A stretch of 64,000 nt of DNA from Parapedobacter tibetensis (GTDB taxonomy: Bacteria > Bacteroidota > Bacteroidia > Sphingobacteriales > Sphingobacteriaceae), in contig NZ_JAMXBE010000008.1 in assembly GCF_024704835.1 (NCBI RefSeq), positions 124,001 through 188,000 of the forward strand, given 5' to 3'. The translations under genes were made by a program, and so were the position numbers. The notes under the pieces were generated by a model that searched no databases, was not told where the DNA came from, and worked only from the letters and a program-made list of their open reading frames with translations. This document shows positions 1-7,597 of this stretch, piece by piece (within the stretch, counting starts at the first letter, position 1; every line of letters begins with the position of its first letter).

Positions 1-542
1 GGCTGGTCAACTTGCACCAGGGCCAGATCCATGCCCACAGCGAATTGGGCAAAGGCAGTGAATTTATATTCCAATGCTGGTTCGATGAGGAGGCTTCAGA
101 GATGATGCCGAAATCTGACAGGAAGCAGTATACCGATTTGCCCCTACTTAATGACGTCCGTGTCCTCCTTGCCGAAGACAATGACTTGAACAGTTTCATG
201 GTTACCCATATGCTCAATACCTGGGGAATTACGGTAGATACCGTCAAAAATGGGAGAGAAGCCCTGGAAAAGGTGGAAAACACCGCATATAACCTCATCC
301 TGATGGATGCTCATATGCCCGTCATGAGCGGATTTGATGCTATCCGCGCCATCAGGAACGATCATCGTGAATACCTCAGGCAAATTCCCATCATCTCCAT
401 TTCTGCTTCAGTATTGCAGCGTGAACAGCAAGCTGCTTATGCCGCCGGCGCAAATGCCGTGGTGGGCAAACCCTTTGATCCGGTGACACTTTATCAGATT
501 ATCAAAACACTGACCCACGGAAAGTCAAAAGCAGAAAAGTAA
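1..542 (+). CDS. Hybrid sensor histidine kinase/response regulator, C-terminal part
   Basis: The reading frame (codons from base 3) is already open at the window edge, so the 5' part is missing. The first ~25 residues (QGQIHAHSELGKGSEF) are the last strand of a HATPase_c domain, around the G2 box. A receiver domain follows (VLLAEDND acidic pocket; phospho-acceptor Asp in LILMDAHMPVMSG; Ser/Ala switch region SISAS; Lys in VVGKPFDP). A receiver C-terminal to a kinase is the hybrid-kinase arrangement, signalling either to a downstream Hpt protein or within itself. No output domain follows the receiver. The sensor part is outside the window, so the stimulus is unknown. Confidence 0.9.
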   Translation, partial: LVNLHQGQIHAHSELGKGSEFIFQCWFDEEASEMMPKSDRKQYTDLPLLNDVRVLLAEDNDLNSFMVTHMLNTWGITVDTVKNGREALEKVENTAYNLILMDAHMPVMSGFDAIRAIRNDHREYLRQIPIISISASVLQREQQAAYAAGANAVVGKPFDPVTLYQIIKTLTHGKSKAEK

Positions 543-588
543 TATTAAAATTACAATGTAATGATAAATGGACTTTTTTAACGTTGTA

Positions 589-596
589 TAATTTTG
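589..596 (+). promoter_or_regulatory. Possible -7 element upstream of the azurin gene
   Basis: TAATTTTG matches the Bacteroidota -7 consensus TAnnTTTG, about 90 bases before the azurin start. No matching -33 TTG is visible at the usual spacing, so this is weak. Confidence 0.3.
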
Positions 597-686
597 GGAA
601 ATCCCATACCTTTGGCCGCAAGCAAGCAGCGTAACCAACAATGCTATCCCATTTATGGGTGGTTTAATTAATTAGATTTAACAGAA

Positions 687-1220
687 ATGAAGCGATTATT
701 TTTAGCCCCTTTAGTTGTAAGTGCATTACTCATTGCCGCCTGCGGTGGCAACCAAAAAGAAGAATCATCGGACACAACTGAAACAACCACCTCGGAAACC
801 GAAACTCCCAAAGTGGATATCCCTGGACTGGACACCGTAGCCTTGAGCAACGACTTGGCCCTGGCGGGTAATGATTTGATGAAATATGACAAAGAACTCT
901 TTCGGGTTAAAGCGGGGGAGCCCATAAAGCTCACCTTTAAAAATATAGGGGAGATGCCCAAAGAATCCATGGGACACAACGTGGTTGTTCTCCAACCTGG
1001 GACCGATTTGCCTGCGTTCGGCGGTGAAGCCATTAAAGCCGTAGATAACGAGTATATCCCGGCTACTTTTGCTTCATCCATTTTGGCCCACACTAAGCTA
1101 TTGGGGCCAGGAGAGACCGATGTAATTGAATTTACCTTGGAAGAAAAAGGTGTATATCCTTATTTATGCAGTTTCCCTGGCCATTATGGTGTTATGAAGG
1201 GAAAAATCGTAGCAGAATAA
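687..1220 (+). CDS. Azurin-type blue copper lipoprotein
   Basis: Small periplasmic or surface electron carrier of the plastocyanin/azurin family. A lipoprotein signal peptide ends in a lipobox with Cys19 (LLIAAC), followed by a Ser/Thr/Glu-rich linker of about 25 residues. The cupredoxin domain shows the copper ligands: His in SMGHNVVV, and Cys, His and Met in LCSFPGHYGVMKG. Azurin normally shuttles electrons between cytochromes or to reductases. It stands alone here, with its own likely terminator at 1242-1270, so its redox partner is not shown by context. Length (177 aa) fits an azurin domain plus tether. Confidence 0.93.
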   Translation: MKRLFLAPLVVSALLIAACGGNQKEESSDTTETTTSETETPKVDIPGLDTVALSNDLALAGNDLMKYDKELFRVKAGEPIKLTFKNIGEMPKESMGHNVVVLQPGTDLPAFGGEAIKAVDNEYIPATFASSILAHTKLLGPGETDVIEFTLEEKGVYPYLCSFPGHYGVMKGKIVAE

Positions 1221-1241
1221 AAACCATATGAGACAATAAAG

Positions 1242-1270
1242 AAAGACAGTCAGCCGGCTGTCTTTTTTTA
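1242..1270 (+). terminator. Rho-independent terminator after azurin gene
   Basis: Stem AAAGACAG / CTGTCTTT (8 bp, loop of 8) followed by a run of T. It lies 21 bases after the azurin stop. Confidence 0.85.
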
Positions 1271-1300
1271 TTGTTCACCTTCCCTAACAATGTAATTTTG
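1271..1300 (+). promoter_or_regulatory. Bacteroidota-type promoter of the first lpd gene
   Basis: TTG at 1271-1273, 19 bases, then TAATTTTG at 1293-1300: the full -33/-7 pattern used by the Bacteroidota primary sigma factor. The start codon is 37 bases downstream. A second TACTTTTG at 1303-1310 has no matching -33. Confidence 0.6.
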
Positions 1301-1336
1301 CGTACTTTTGAATATCTAATAGATTAAATAATTCGC

Positions 1337-2743
1337 ATGCAATACGACGTCATCGTAATCGGTAGCGGACCTGGGGGCTATGTGGCTGCCATTCGCTGCG
1401 CACAGTTGGGCTTAAAAACAGCCGTCATCGAAAAATACAAAACCCTTGGAGGCACCTGCCTCAACGTGGGATGCATCCCATCCAAAGCACTGTTGGATTC
1501 ATCAGAACATTACCACAATGCTGCTAAACATTTCAGTGCACATGGCATCAACCTGAGCAACCTCCAAGTAGATATGAAGCAAATGATTGCGCGAAAGGAT
1601 GATGTAATTGGTCAAAACGTGGCTGGTATTGAATTCCTCTTCAAAAAAAACAAAATTGATAGCCTCAATGGTGTGGGTTCGTTTGTCGACAAAAACACGA
1701 TCAAAATTACGAAGGAAGGCGGTGAAACAACACAAATCACCAGTAAGAACATCATCATCGCCACGGGGTCAAAACCTACCGCCCTTCCCTTCCTCCCTGT
1801 AGATAAAAAACGGATTATTACTTCCACCGAGGCATTGACACTAACGGAAGTGCCTAACCATCTGATTATCATCGGTGGTGGTGTCATCGGACTTGAGCTC
1901 GGTTCGGTCTATGCCCGCTTGGGCAGCAAGGTTTCAGTCGTTGAGTATGAAAAATCCATAATTCCCACCATGGATGGAGCATTGGGCAAGGAATTGCAGC
2001 GAGTACTGAAAAAAACGCTTGGTATGGAATTTTACATGGGACACAAAGTAACCGGTGCTACGGCAAAAGGTAAAAAAGTAACCGTGACTGCGGAAAACCC
2101 TAAGGGAGAATCCGTGAAATGGGAAGGCGACCATTGCATTGTGGCCGTAGGCCGCACGGCGTATACTGAAGGGCTCGGTCTGGAAAACATTGGTATCACG
2201 CTGGAAGAGCGTGGCAAAAAAGTACCGGTGAACGAACACCTCGAAACCCCTATACAAGGTGTATATGCCATTGGCGATGCCATCAAAGGCGCCATGCTAG
2301 CCCATAAAGCCGAGGACGAAGGTGTTTTTGTGGCTGAGCGTATTGCGGGACAAAAGCCCCATATCGATTACAACCTTATCCCCGGCGTGGTCTATACCTG
2401 GCCAGAGGTGGCCAGCGTGGGCAAAACCGAAGAACAACTCAAGGCAGAAGGCCTCAAGTATAAGACAGGAGCCTTCCCGTTCAAGGCCAGTGGTCGGGCC
2501 AAGGCCAGCGGCGATACTGATGGGTTTGTAAAGGTACTTGCCAGTGCTGATACCGATGAAGTGCTGGGTGTCCATATGATTGGTCCTCGTGCTGCCGATA
2601 TGATTGCTGAAGCCACCATAGCCATGGAGTACCGCGCATCGGCAGAGGACATCGCTCGTATATGCCATGCCCACCCCACCTATACAGAGGCTTTCAGGGA
2701 AGCAGCTCTCGCAGCCACGGCCAACCGGGCCATCCATATGTAA
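1337..2743 (+). CDS. lpdA: Dihydrolipoyl dehydrogenase (E3), paralogue 1
   Basis: Flavoenzyme that reoxidises dihydrolipoamide of 2-oxo acid dehydrogenase or glycine-cleavage complexes, passing electrons to NAD+. Visible: FAD-binding GSGPGGY (residues 9-15), redox disulfide Cys41/Cys46 in TCLNVGC, NAD-binding GGGVIGLELGSV, second FAD motif VYAIGDAIKG, and the C-terminal His-Glu couple in HAHPTYTEAF. Full length at 468 aa. The genes for E1 and E2 are not adjacent, so the complex it serves cannot be read here. A second E3 gene lies 1.2 kb downstream and differs around the disulfide (CLNVGCIPSK here, CLNWGCIPTK there). Confidence 0.95.
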   Translation: MQYDVIVIGSGPGGYVAAIRCAQLGLKTAVIEKYKTLGGTCLNVGCIPSKALLDSSEHYHNAAKHFSAHGINLSNLQVDMKQMIARKDDVIGQNVAGIEFLFKKNKIDSLNGVGSFVDKNTIKITKEGGETTQITSKNIIIATGSKPTALPFLPVDKKRIITSTEALTLTEVPNHLIIIGGGVIGLELGSVYARLGSKVSVVEYEKSIIPTMDGALGKELQRVLKKTLGMEFYMGHKVTGATAKGKKVTVTAENPKGESVKWEGDHCIVAVGRTAYTEGLGLENIGITLEERGKKVPVNEHLETPIQGVYAIGDAIKGAMLAHKAEDEGVFVAERIAGQKPHIDYNLIPGVVYTWPEVASVGKTEEQLKAEGLKYKTGAFPFKASGRAKASGDTDGFVKVLASADTDEVLGVHMIGPRAADMIAEATIAMEYRASAEDIARICHAHPTYTEAFREAALAATANRAIHM

Positions 2744-2754
2744 AACGCATAGGG

Positions 2755-2792
2755 TGTTCTAGAAGTCTTGCTTCGTTTAGATTTCTAGAACA
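2755..2792. promoter_or_regulatory. Long inverted repeat between lpd and thioesterase genes
   Basis: TGTTCTAGAAGTCT (2755-2768) pairs with AGATTTCTAGAACA (2779-2792), 14 pairs with one G-U, around a 10-base loop. No T-run follows, so it is not a classical terminator. It could be an mRNA hairpin or an operator. Confidence 0.6.
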
Positions 2793-2837
2793 GCTATTAA
2801 CCCAATTTACAAACCGTGTTATGCAGTACAACGGGGG

Positions 2838-3263
2838 ATGAAAGATACCGGAAAAATCACTGATAATACGAACATGAACTTCCATACTCGCAAATGGGTT
2901 AAACCTGAGGACCTCAACCCCAATGGGACATTGTTTGGTGGCACGCTACTTCGTTGGATTGATGAAGAAGCCGTCATTTATGCCATTGTACAATTAGGCA
3001 ACCCTCACATCGTTACTAAATTTATTTCCGAAATCAATTTCGTGAGCTCGGCAAGACAAGGCGACATCATCGAACTGGGTATTACGGCCACGCACTTCGG
3101 CCGCACATCCATCACACTTACCTGCCAGGTACGTAACAAAATCACGCGGAAAAGTATACTCACAATAGACAAACTGGTGTTTGTGAATCTCGACAAGGAC
3201 GGCAATCCCGCACACCACGGCAAAACGGAAATTACTTACGCATACGCTGGCAACAAGCCATAA
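2838..3263 (+). CDS. Hotdog-fold acyl-CoA thioesterase (YciA/BFIT type)
   Basis: Predicted to hydrolyse acyl-CoA thioesters in the cytoplasm. The hotdog signature is plain: NPNGTLFGGTLLRWIDEEA carries the catalytic Asp/Glu helix, then FVSSARQGDIIELG and FGRTSITL. Its 141 aa is the length of a single-hotdog acyl-CoA hydrolase that works as a hexamer. The ATG at 2838 follows a G-rich stretch. The ATG at 2874 (MNFHTRK) is an alternative that begins closer to the conserved part. A strong inverted repeat lies just upstream. Substrate chain length cannot be told from sequence. Confidence 0.88.
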   Translation: MKDTGKITDNTNMNFHTRKWVKPEDLNPNGTLFGGTLLRWIDEEAVIYAIVQLGNPHIVTKFISEINFVSSARQGDIIELGITATHFGRTSITLTCQVRNKITRKSILTIDKLVFVNLDKDGNPAHHGKTEITYAYAGNKP

Positions 3264-3280
3264 CGCAACAGGGGCATATG

Positions 3281-3583
3281 CTAACGCTCGTGCCTCAATT
3301 TCCGTTCTACGAAAAAAGGCGCAAAGGGAACTAACGAAGCGACAAAAAATAACACTATCCGGCCAAATTTCCATTTATATTTATCCCAGCACATCCATAA
3401 CAGATATACGTAGGCAATGAATAAGATGCCATGCGCCCAACCCACGTATTTAACTCCCAATACAGCCCATCCAAAATCAGTGGTGCGCTTTAGTACGGAA
3501 AACGTTATCAGCACCACCATAGATATCCCTTCGATAAGGGCAATGTTGCAAAACCAGCTTAGCGTCTGTTTATTCTTGCTCAT
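3281..3583 (-). CDS. DUF3817 integral membrane protein
   Basis: About 100 residues with three hydrophobic helices: around LIEGISMVVLITFSVL, VGWAHGILFIAYVYLLW and GRIVLFFVASLVPFAPFFVE. This pattern, ending with charged residues, is that of the DUF3817 family. The ATG at 3583 is chosen because MSKNKQTLSWFCN begins just before the first helix; an upstream codon at 3613 would add ten polar residues. It converges with the thioesterase gene, 17 bases apart. Function unknown. Confidence 0.8.
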   Translation of the reverse strand: MSKNKQTLSWFCNIALIEGISMVVLITFSVLKRTTDFGWAVLGVKYVGWAHGILFIAYVYLLWMCWDKYKWKFGRIVLFFVASLVPFAPFFVERKLRHER

Positions 3584-3759
3584 GATCAACGATTTGGATC
3601 GGCAAGTTAGCAATTATCCTGCGAGTGTATAGGCGTCCAAAAGGGTTTGACTGAAATGTGACGGTCTATAGATCGGAAGTTTTAGGTTTTAGCGCCAGAT
3701 TAATTGTTAAAGGCTATTTGCTAATGCCTAATCACCTACCGCTTACAAAAAATTTTATG

Positions 3760-3767
3760 TAAGTTTG
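3760..3767 (+). promoter_or_regulatory. Possible -7 element in the 330-base gap before the second lpd gene
   Basis: The gap 3584-3913 is AT-rich and holds no gene I can support. TAAGTTTG fits the -7 consensus but no good -33 is seen. A long leader of ~140 bases would follow. Confidence 0.35.
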
Positions 3768-3913
3768 TAGCCGCCATATCGAATACGATAATTGAAAAAG
3801 TAAATCAATCCGAAGAAATAATATAAATATTTATGAAATATTCATGTGTCTTAAAAAACCATAATTATACATGAAGTATTCCATATGTCCATTAAAAATA
3901 GATCTTATACATA

Positions 3914-5299
3914 ATGAATTACGACATCATTGTTATCGGGAGCGGACCGGGTGGTTATGTAGCTGCCATTAGGGCGTCCCAACTTGGATTTAAAACAGCC
4001 ATCGTAGAGCGTGAATCCCTCGGTGGCATTTGCCTCAATTGGGGATGTATTCCCACCAAGGCCTTACTCAAGAGTGCCCAAGTATTTGAGTACCTCAACC
4101 ATGCTGAAGACTACGGTATCAAGGTCAAAGGTGGCGAGGCCAACTTCGAAGCTATCATCAAACGTAGCCGTGGAGTAGCCGATGGCATGAGCAAAGGCAT
4201 CCAATTTCTGATGAAAAAAAACAAGATTGATGTAATCATGGGTGCCGCCAAAATTAAGAAAGGTGGCAAAATAGAAGTAAATACTGACGGTTCCACTAAA
4301 GAATATACCGCCAAACATACCATTTTAGCCACCGGTGCTCGTTCGCGTGAGCTACCCAATTTGAAGCAGGACGGCAAAAAAATCATCGGCTACCGCCAGG
4401 CCATGAACCTGCAAAAACAACCCGAGTCGCTTGTTGTGGTCGGGTCGGGGGCTATCGGGGTCGAATTTGCCTATTTCTATAATGCCATCGGCACCAAAGT
4501 CACCGTCGTAGAATATCTTGATCGCATTGTCCCCGTTGAGGATGAAGAGATTTCTAAACAATTGGAACGCAGCCTCAAAAAAGCAGGCATCAGCATCCTT
4601 ACCAATGCAGAAGTGCAATCCGTGGATACCTCCGGCAAATTGAGTAAGGTGCAAATCAAAACGGCTAAGGGTACGGAAACCATTGAAGCGGAGACCGTGC
4701 TTTCTGCAGTTGGGATTACCCCAAACATTGAGAACCTCGGTTTGGAGGAAGTGGGCGTCAAAACAGATAAGGGTCGGGTATTGGTAGACGATTTTTACAA
4801 AACTAATATAGATGGCGTATATGCCATTGGAGACCTTGTCAAAGGTCAGGCTTTGGCGCATGTGGCGTCTGCCGAAGGCATCACCTGTATAGAGAAAATA
4901 AAGGGGCATGATGTATCGCCCATCGATTACAACAACATACCTGGCTGCACCTATTGCTCACCCGAAATCGCCTCCGTAGGCTATACCGAGAAAGCAGCAA
5001 AAGAAGCCGGTTTTGAAATCAAAGTGGGTAAATTTCCTTTTTCCGCATCAGGCAAAGCCAGTGCTGCGGGGGCTAAGGATGGTTTCGTGAAAGTTATTTT
5101 CGATGCCAAGTATGGTGAATTGCTCGGTGCCCATATGATTGGTGCCAATGTCACCGAGATGATTGCAGAAGTGGTGGTGGCACGTAAATTGGAAACCACC
5201 GGTCATGAAGTCATCAAGGCCGTCCATCCCCACCCTACCATGAGTGAAGCCATCATGGAAGCCGCGGCGGATGCCTACGGTGAAGTGATACACCTATAG
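3914..5299 (+). CDS. lpdA: Dihydrolipoyl dehydrogenase (E3), paralogue 2
   Basis: Second complete E3 flavoprotein (461 aa): FAD motif GSGPGGY (9-15), redox Cys40/Cys45 in CLNWGC, NAD motif VVGSGAIGVEFAYF, VYAIGDLVKGQALAH, and C-terminal HPHPTMSEA with the catalytic His/Glu. The W in the redox loop and short N-terminus resemble the E3 of pyruvate or branched-chain dehydrogenase complexes, while the upstream paralogue resembles the 2-oxoglutarate type. That assignment is an inference. It has its own upstream region and terminator, so it is probably monocistronic. Confidence 0.95.
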   Translation: MNYDIIVIGSGPGGYVAAIRASQLGFKTAIVERESLGGICLNWGCIPTKALLKSAQVFEYLNHAEDYGIKVKGGEANFEAIIKRSRGVADGMSKGIQFLMKKNKIDVIMGAAKIKKGGKIEVNTDGSTKEYTAKHTILATGARSRELPNLKQDGKKIIGYRQAMNLQKQPESLVVVGSGAIGVEFAYFYNAIGTKVTVVEYLDRIVPVEDEEISKQLERSLKKAGISILTNAEVQSVDTSGKLSKVQIKTAKGTETIEAETVLSAVGITPNIENLGLEEVGVKTDKGRVLVDDFYKTNIDGVYAIGDLVKGQALAHVASAEGITCIEKIKGHDVSPIDYNNIPGCTYCSPEIASVGYTEKAAKEAGFEIKVGKFPFSASGKASAAGAKDGFVKVIFDAKYGELLGAHMIGANVTEMIAEVVVARKLETTGHEVIKAVHPHPTMSEAIMEAAADAYGEVIHL

Positions 5300-5310
5300 T
5301 CAGCCATACA

Positions 5311-5348
5311 AACCTGACAAGTTTTTGGAACCTGTCAGGTTTTTTTTC
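5311..5348 (+). terminator. Terminator after second lpd gene
   Basis: Perfect stem AACCTGACA / TGTCAGGTT with a 13-base loop, followed by eight T residues. Confidence 0.9.
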
Positions 5349-5408
5349 TTAACACAAATGTAACAACCAAAAAACCAATGGATTATTTTCCTAAGCCAAA
5401 ACTATTAT

Positions 5409-5416
5409 TATATTTG
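5409..5416 (+). promoter_or_regulatory. Probable -7 element of the actin-like gene
   Basis: TATATTTG fits TAnnTTTG, 24 bases before the start codon. The -33 position holds TTT rather than TTG. Together with the terminator just upstream, this makes the actin-like gene an independent transcription unit. Confidence 0.5.
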
Positions 5417-5439
5417 TACATCACCACCCCAATAGACTG

Positions 5440-6516
5440 ATGAAGACAAAATATACAAGCATCCCAAGCGTCATCGAAAGGCATAACAAACCACTCGTAC
5501 AGCTTACTTCTTCCTTAGATAAACGCATTCAGCTATTTGAGGCTGGTTCAGGCTTCCTCGTAGGTGAATTAGCGTTGACCCAAGGGCATGCTCCATACCG
5601 CAACATCAATAGTTCTCCCGTTGATTTGGACTACCAATTATTGGCCAAGGCCGGTTTGTTATTAGCCACCGAAGCCAAATCTGGTGAGTTGGTGATTACT
5701 ACGGGGTTTCCATCTGCAGTATACGAATTGTTTAAGCAGCAAGCAGAAGAGTTTTTCTCCATACGCGATATCATCATTGAGTACAATGAAGACACGGTAA
5801 ATGGCGGCGGGCGTGGCCGCGTCCAGCTAACCATTTCACATCTGGAAGTGATGTCCGAAATCATGGGGTGCATCAATGCCATTCGCAAAGGTCCGCTAGC
5901 AGATGAAGGTAATTTCTTCGTCGTGAGTTTAGGTTACGGCACCTGTGAAACCGCATTAAGTACAGCGGAGGGGCCTGTAGCCAGAACCTGTGTAAGCGTT
6001 CCAGGACTTAGGCGCTCGGTAAATACCCTCTATGACGAGTTGAGTGCGAGCTATTACCTGTCTATGAAAAACGAGCACATGATTAATCAAAGTTTCCAGC
6101 GTGGTGATATCGTTATCGGCCGAAAACGAATGAATCTGTTGAATGCCAGAAGCAACCATTTGGCAAGTTATTATGACGAAGTGATATCTCCCGCCATGCG
6201 GAAGGCCTTTACGGATACAGATTTTGAGAAAGCCAACCGCTTGTATTTAGTGGGTGGGGGGGCGCTGTATCCTGAATTGGTGAGCCATTTCCAACGCGAA
6301 TTCGAAGGCGTACTTGATGTCATCGTGCCGGAAGGTGCAGATAATTATGCATCCATGGGCTATTTCTTGCGCTCGGCCCTATGGTGCGGTCCGAACCACA
6401 TCGAGCGGGCCGTAGGCCTTGATATTGGCAATGCCTATACCGTTATCTCTACCCCTTGGGCGGAAACCAAACAGAAAAAGGAAAAAATCGTCGAATCGGA
6501 ATTTCTGGAGGGATAA
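5440..6516 (+). CDS. ParM/actin-like ATPase with rearranged (apparently circularly permuted) motifs
   Basis: 358 aa, cytoplasmic. Blocks in order follow the ParM/StbA/Alp actin family but begin after its usual first strand: SIPSVIER (7-14), FLVGELALTQG (39-49), DYQLLAKAGLLLA (64-76), VITTGFP (85-91), a phosphate-2-like block FFVVSLGYGTCET (159-171), adenosine block LYLVGGGALYPEL (268-280) and VPEGADNYASMGYFL (296-310). The phosphate-1 motif that should open the protein, VGLDIGNAYT with catalytic Asp328, instead lies at 325-334 near the C-terminus. A charged 18-residue tail follows. The phosphate-2 Asp is replaced by Ser163. No ParR/centromere-like partner or plasmid genes are nearby; it is a single gene with its own promoter, convergent with a LacI regulator. 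Family assignment is from motifs; polymerisation and function are unknown. Confidence 0.7.
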   Translation: MKTKYTSIPSVIERHNKPLVQLTSSLDKRIQLFEAGSGFLVGELALTQGHAPYRNINSSPVDLDYQLLAKAGLLLATEAKSGELVITTGFPSAVYELFKQQAEEFFSIRDIIIEYNEDTVNGGGRGRVQLTISHLEVMSEIMGCINAIRKGPLADEGNFFVVSLGYGTCETALSTAEGPVARTCVSVPGLRRSVNTLYDELSASYYLSMKNEHMINQSFQRGDIVIGRKRMNLLNARSNHLASYYDEVISPAMRKAFTDTDFEKANRLYLVGGGALYPELVSHFQREFEGVLDVIVPEGADNYASMGYFLRSALWCGPNHIERAVGLDIGNAYTVISTPWAETKQKKEKIVESEFLEG

Positions 6517-6519
6517 TAC

Positions 6520-7566
6520 CTATCCTTGGTTAATCAAACGCGATTTGAAGACCACTTTCGCAGGCTTCGGGCTCTCTTCGGTATCAATTAGTTCAAAAAG
6601 CAACTCTGCCGCCTTCTTCCCTTGCTTTCCTGGGAATTGTTCAATAGAAGCCATCGGCGGGTTTTCCATATATTTCCATAATGGATAGTTAGCGTAACTG
6701 ATGAAATGGAGATCCTGGTTGAGTGCCAGACCTTTTTGGCGTACGGTTTTCATCACATCCAATGCCACATAATCGTTGAATGAAACCACGGCTGAGGGGC
6801 GGTCGTAGAGGGATAACAACTGCAGAATAGCAGCCTCATTACCATCTTGCGTAAGGTCCGTATTCACAATATATTCTTCCTTGAAGGCAATTTTCTGCCT
6901 TTTCAATCCTTTAATATAGGCTTTCTTACGTTCGACGCTGGCAGGCAATGCTGTTGGTCCGTTAATCAAGGATATAGCATTATGCCCACAAGAGACAAAG
7001 ACGTCTATGGCTTCCAGCATTCCCGTTTCCAGATCGCTCACTACCTTGTTGATATTCTCCAAATCAGGCACACAGTCAAAAAAAACGATGGGAATGCCCG
7101 CACTTTCCAACAGGTCAATGAATCCATAGTTCTGCGTATTTTTCCCAATCGACATCAGGATGCCGTCTACCCGATGTGTCTTCAGTGTTTGCAATATCCG
7201 TAGTTCGCGGTCAGCATCGTCGAGCGATTGGCCCATGATTACGGTGTAGTTCTTTGAACTCGCTACATTTTCAATTTCGCTGATGGCTGCTGAAAAAAAA
7301 GGTTCAGATAAGCTAGGCAGCACCACACCTATGGTGAATGTTTTGCGTTGCTTAAAGAAAATAGCGGTTTGATTGGGTTCATAGTTCAACTCCTTTGCAA
7401 CCTTCTTCACACGCATTGTCGTTACCAAGCCTATACTGGGATGGTCGTTCAGTGCTCTGGAAACGGTGGAAGGTGAAATCTTTAACCGTTTCGCAATTTC
7501 CTTTATTGTTGCAGGTTTGCCTTCCTTCATAAGCTGTTCAATATTAATGGCCAGATCCGGCATCAA
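6520..7566 (-). CDS. LacI-family transcriptional regulator
   Basis: DNA-binding repressor or activator responding to a sugar-like ligand. N-terminal HTH near residues 18-65 (PATIKEIAKRLKISPSTVSRAL, then the hinge KVAKELNYEPN), followed by a periplasmic-binding-protein-like sensor domain (IGVVLPSLSEPFFSAAISEIE, DGILMSIGK, PIVFFDCVP, SAVVSFNDYVALDVM). An extension of about 16 residues precedes the HTH. A start at the second Met is also possible. It converges with the actin-like gene with 3 bases between stops. No sugar genes adjoin it, so its regulon is unknown. Confidence 0.93.
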   Translation of the reverse strand: MMPDLAINIEQLMKEGKPATIKEIAKRLKISPSTVSRALNDHPSIGLVTTMRVKKVAKELNYEPNQTAIFFKQRKTFTIGVVLPSLSEPFFSAAISEIENVASSKNYTVIMGQSLDDADRELRILQTLKTHRVDGILMSIGKNTQNYGFIDLLESAGIPIVFFDCVPDLENINKVVSDLETGMLEAIDVFVSCGHNAISLINGPTALPASVERKKAYIKGLKRQKIAFKEEYIVNTDLTQDGNEAAILQLLSLYDRPSAVVSFNDYVALDVMKTVRQKGLALNQDLHFISYANYPLWKYMENPPMASIEQFPGKQGKKAAELLFELIDTEESPKPAKVVFKSRLINQG

Positions 7567-7597
7567 AGAAAGCGCAATATACCAATTTAATTAAATA

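Noticed and set aside
4352-4909. 185-codon minus frame opposite the second lpd gene
   Set aside because: Overlaps a complete, conserved enzyme gene in antisense; no start context or homology.
5440-6516. Reading the actin-like gene as part of a plasmid partition system
   Set aside because: No ParR-like gene, centromere-like repeats or plasmid replication genes are visible; flanks are core metabolism and a LacI regulator.
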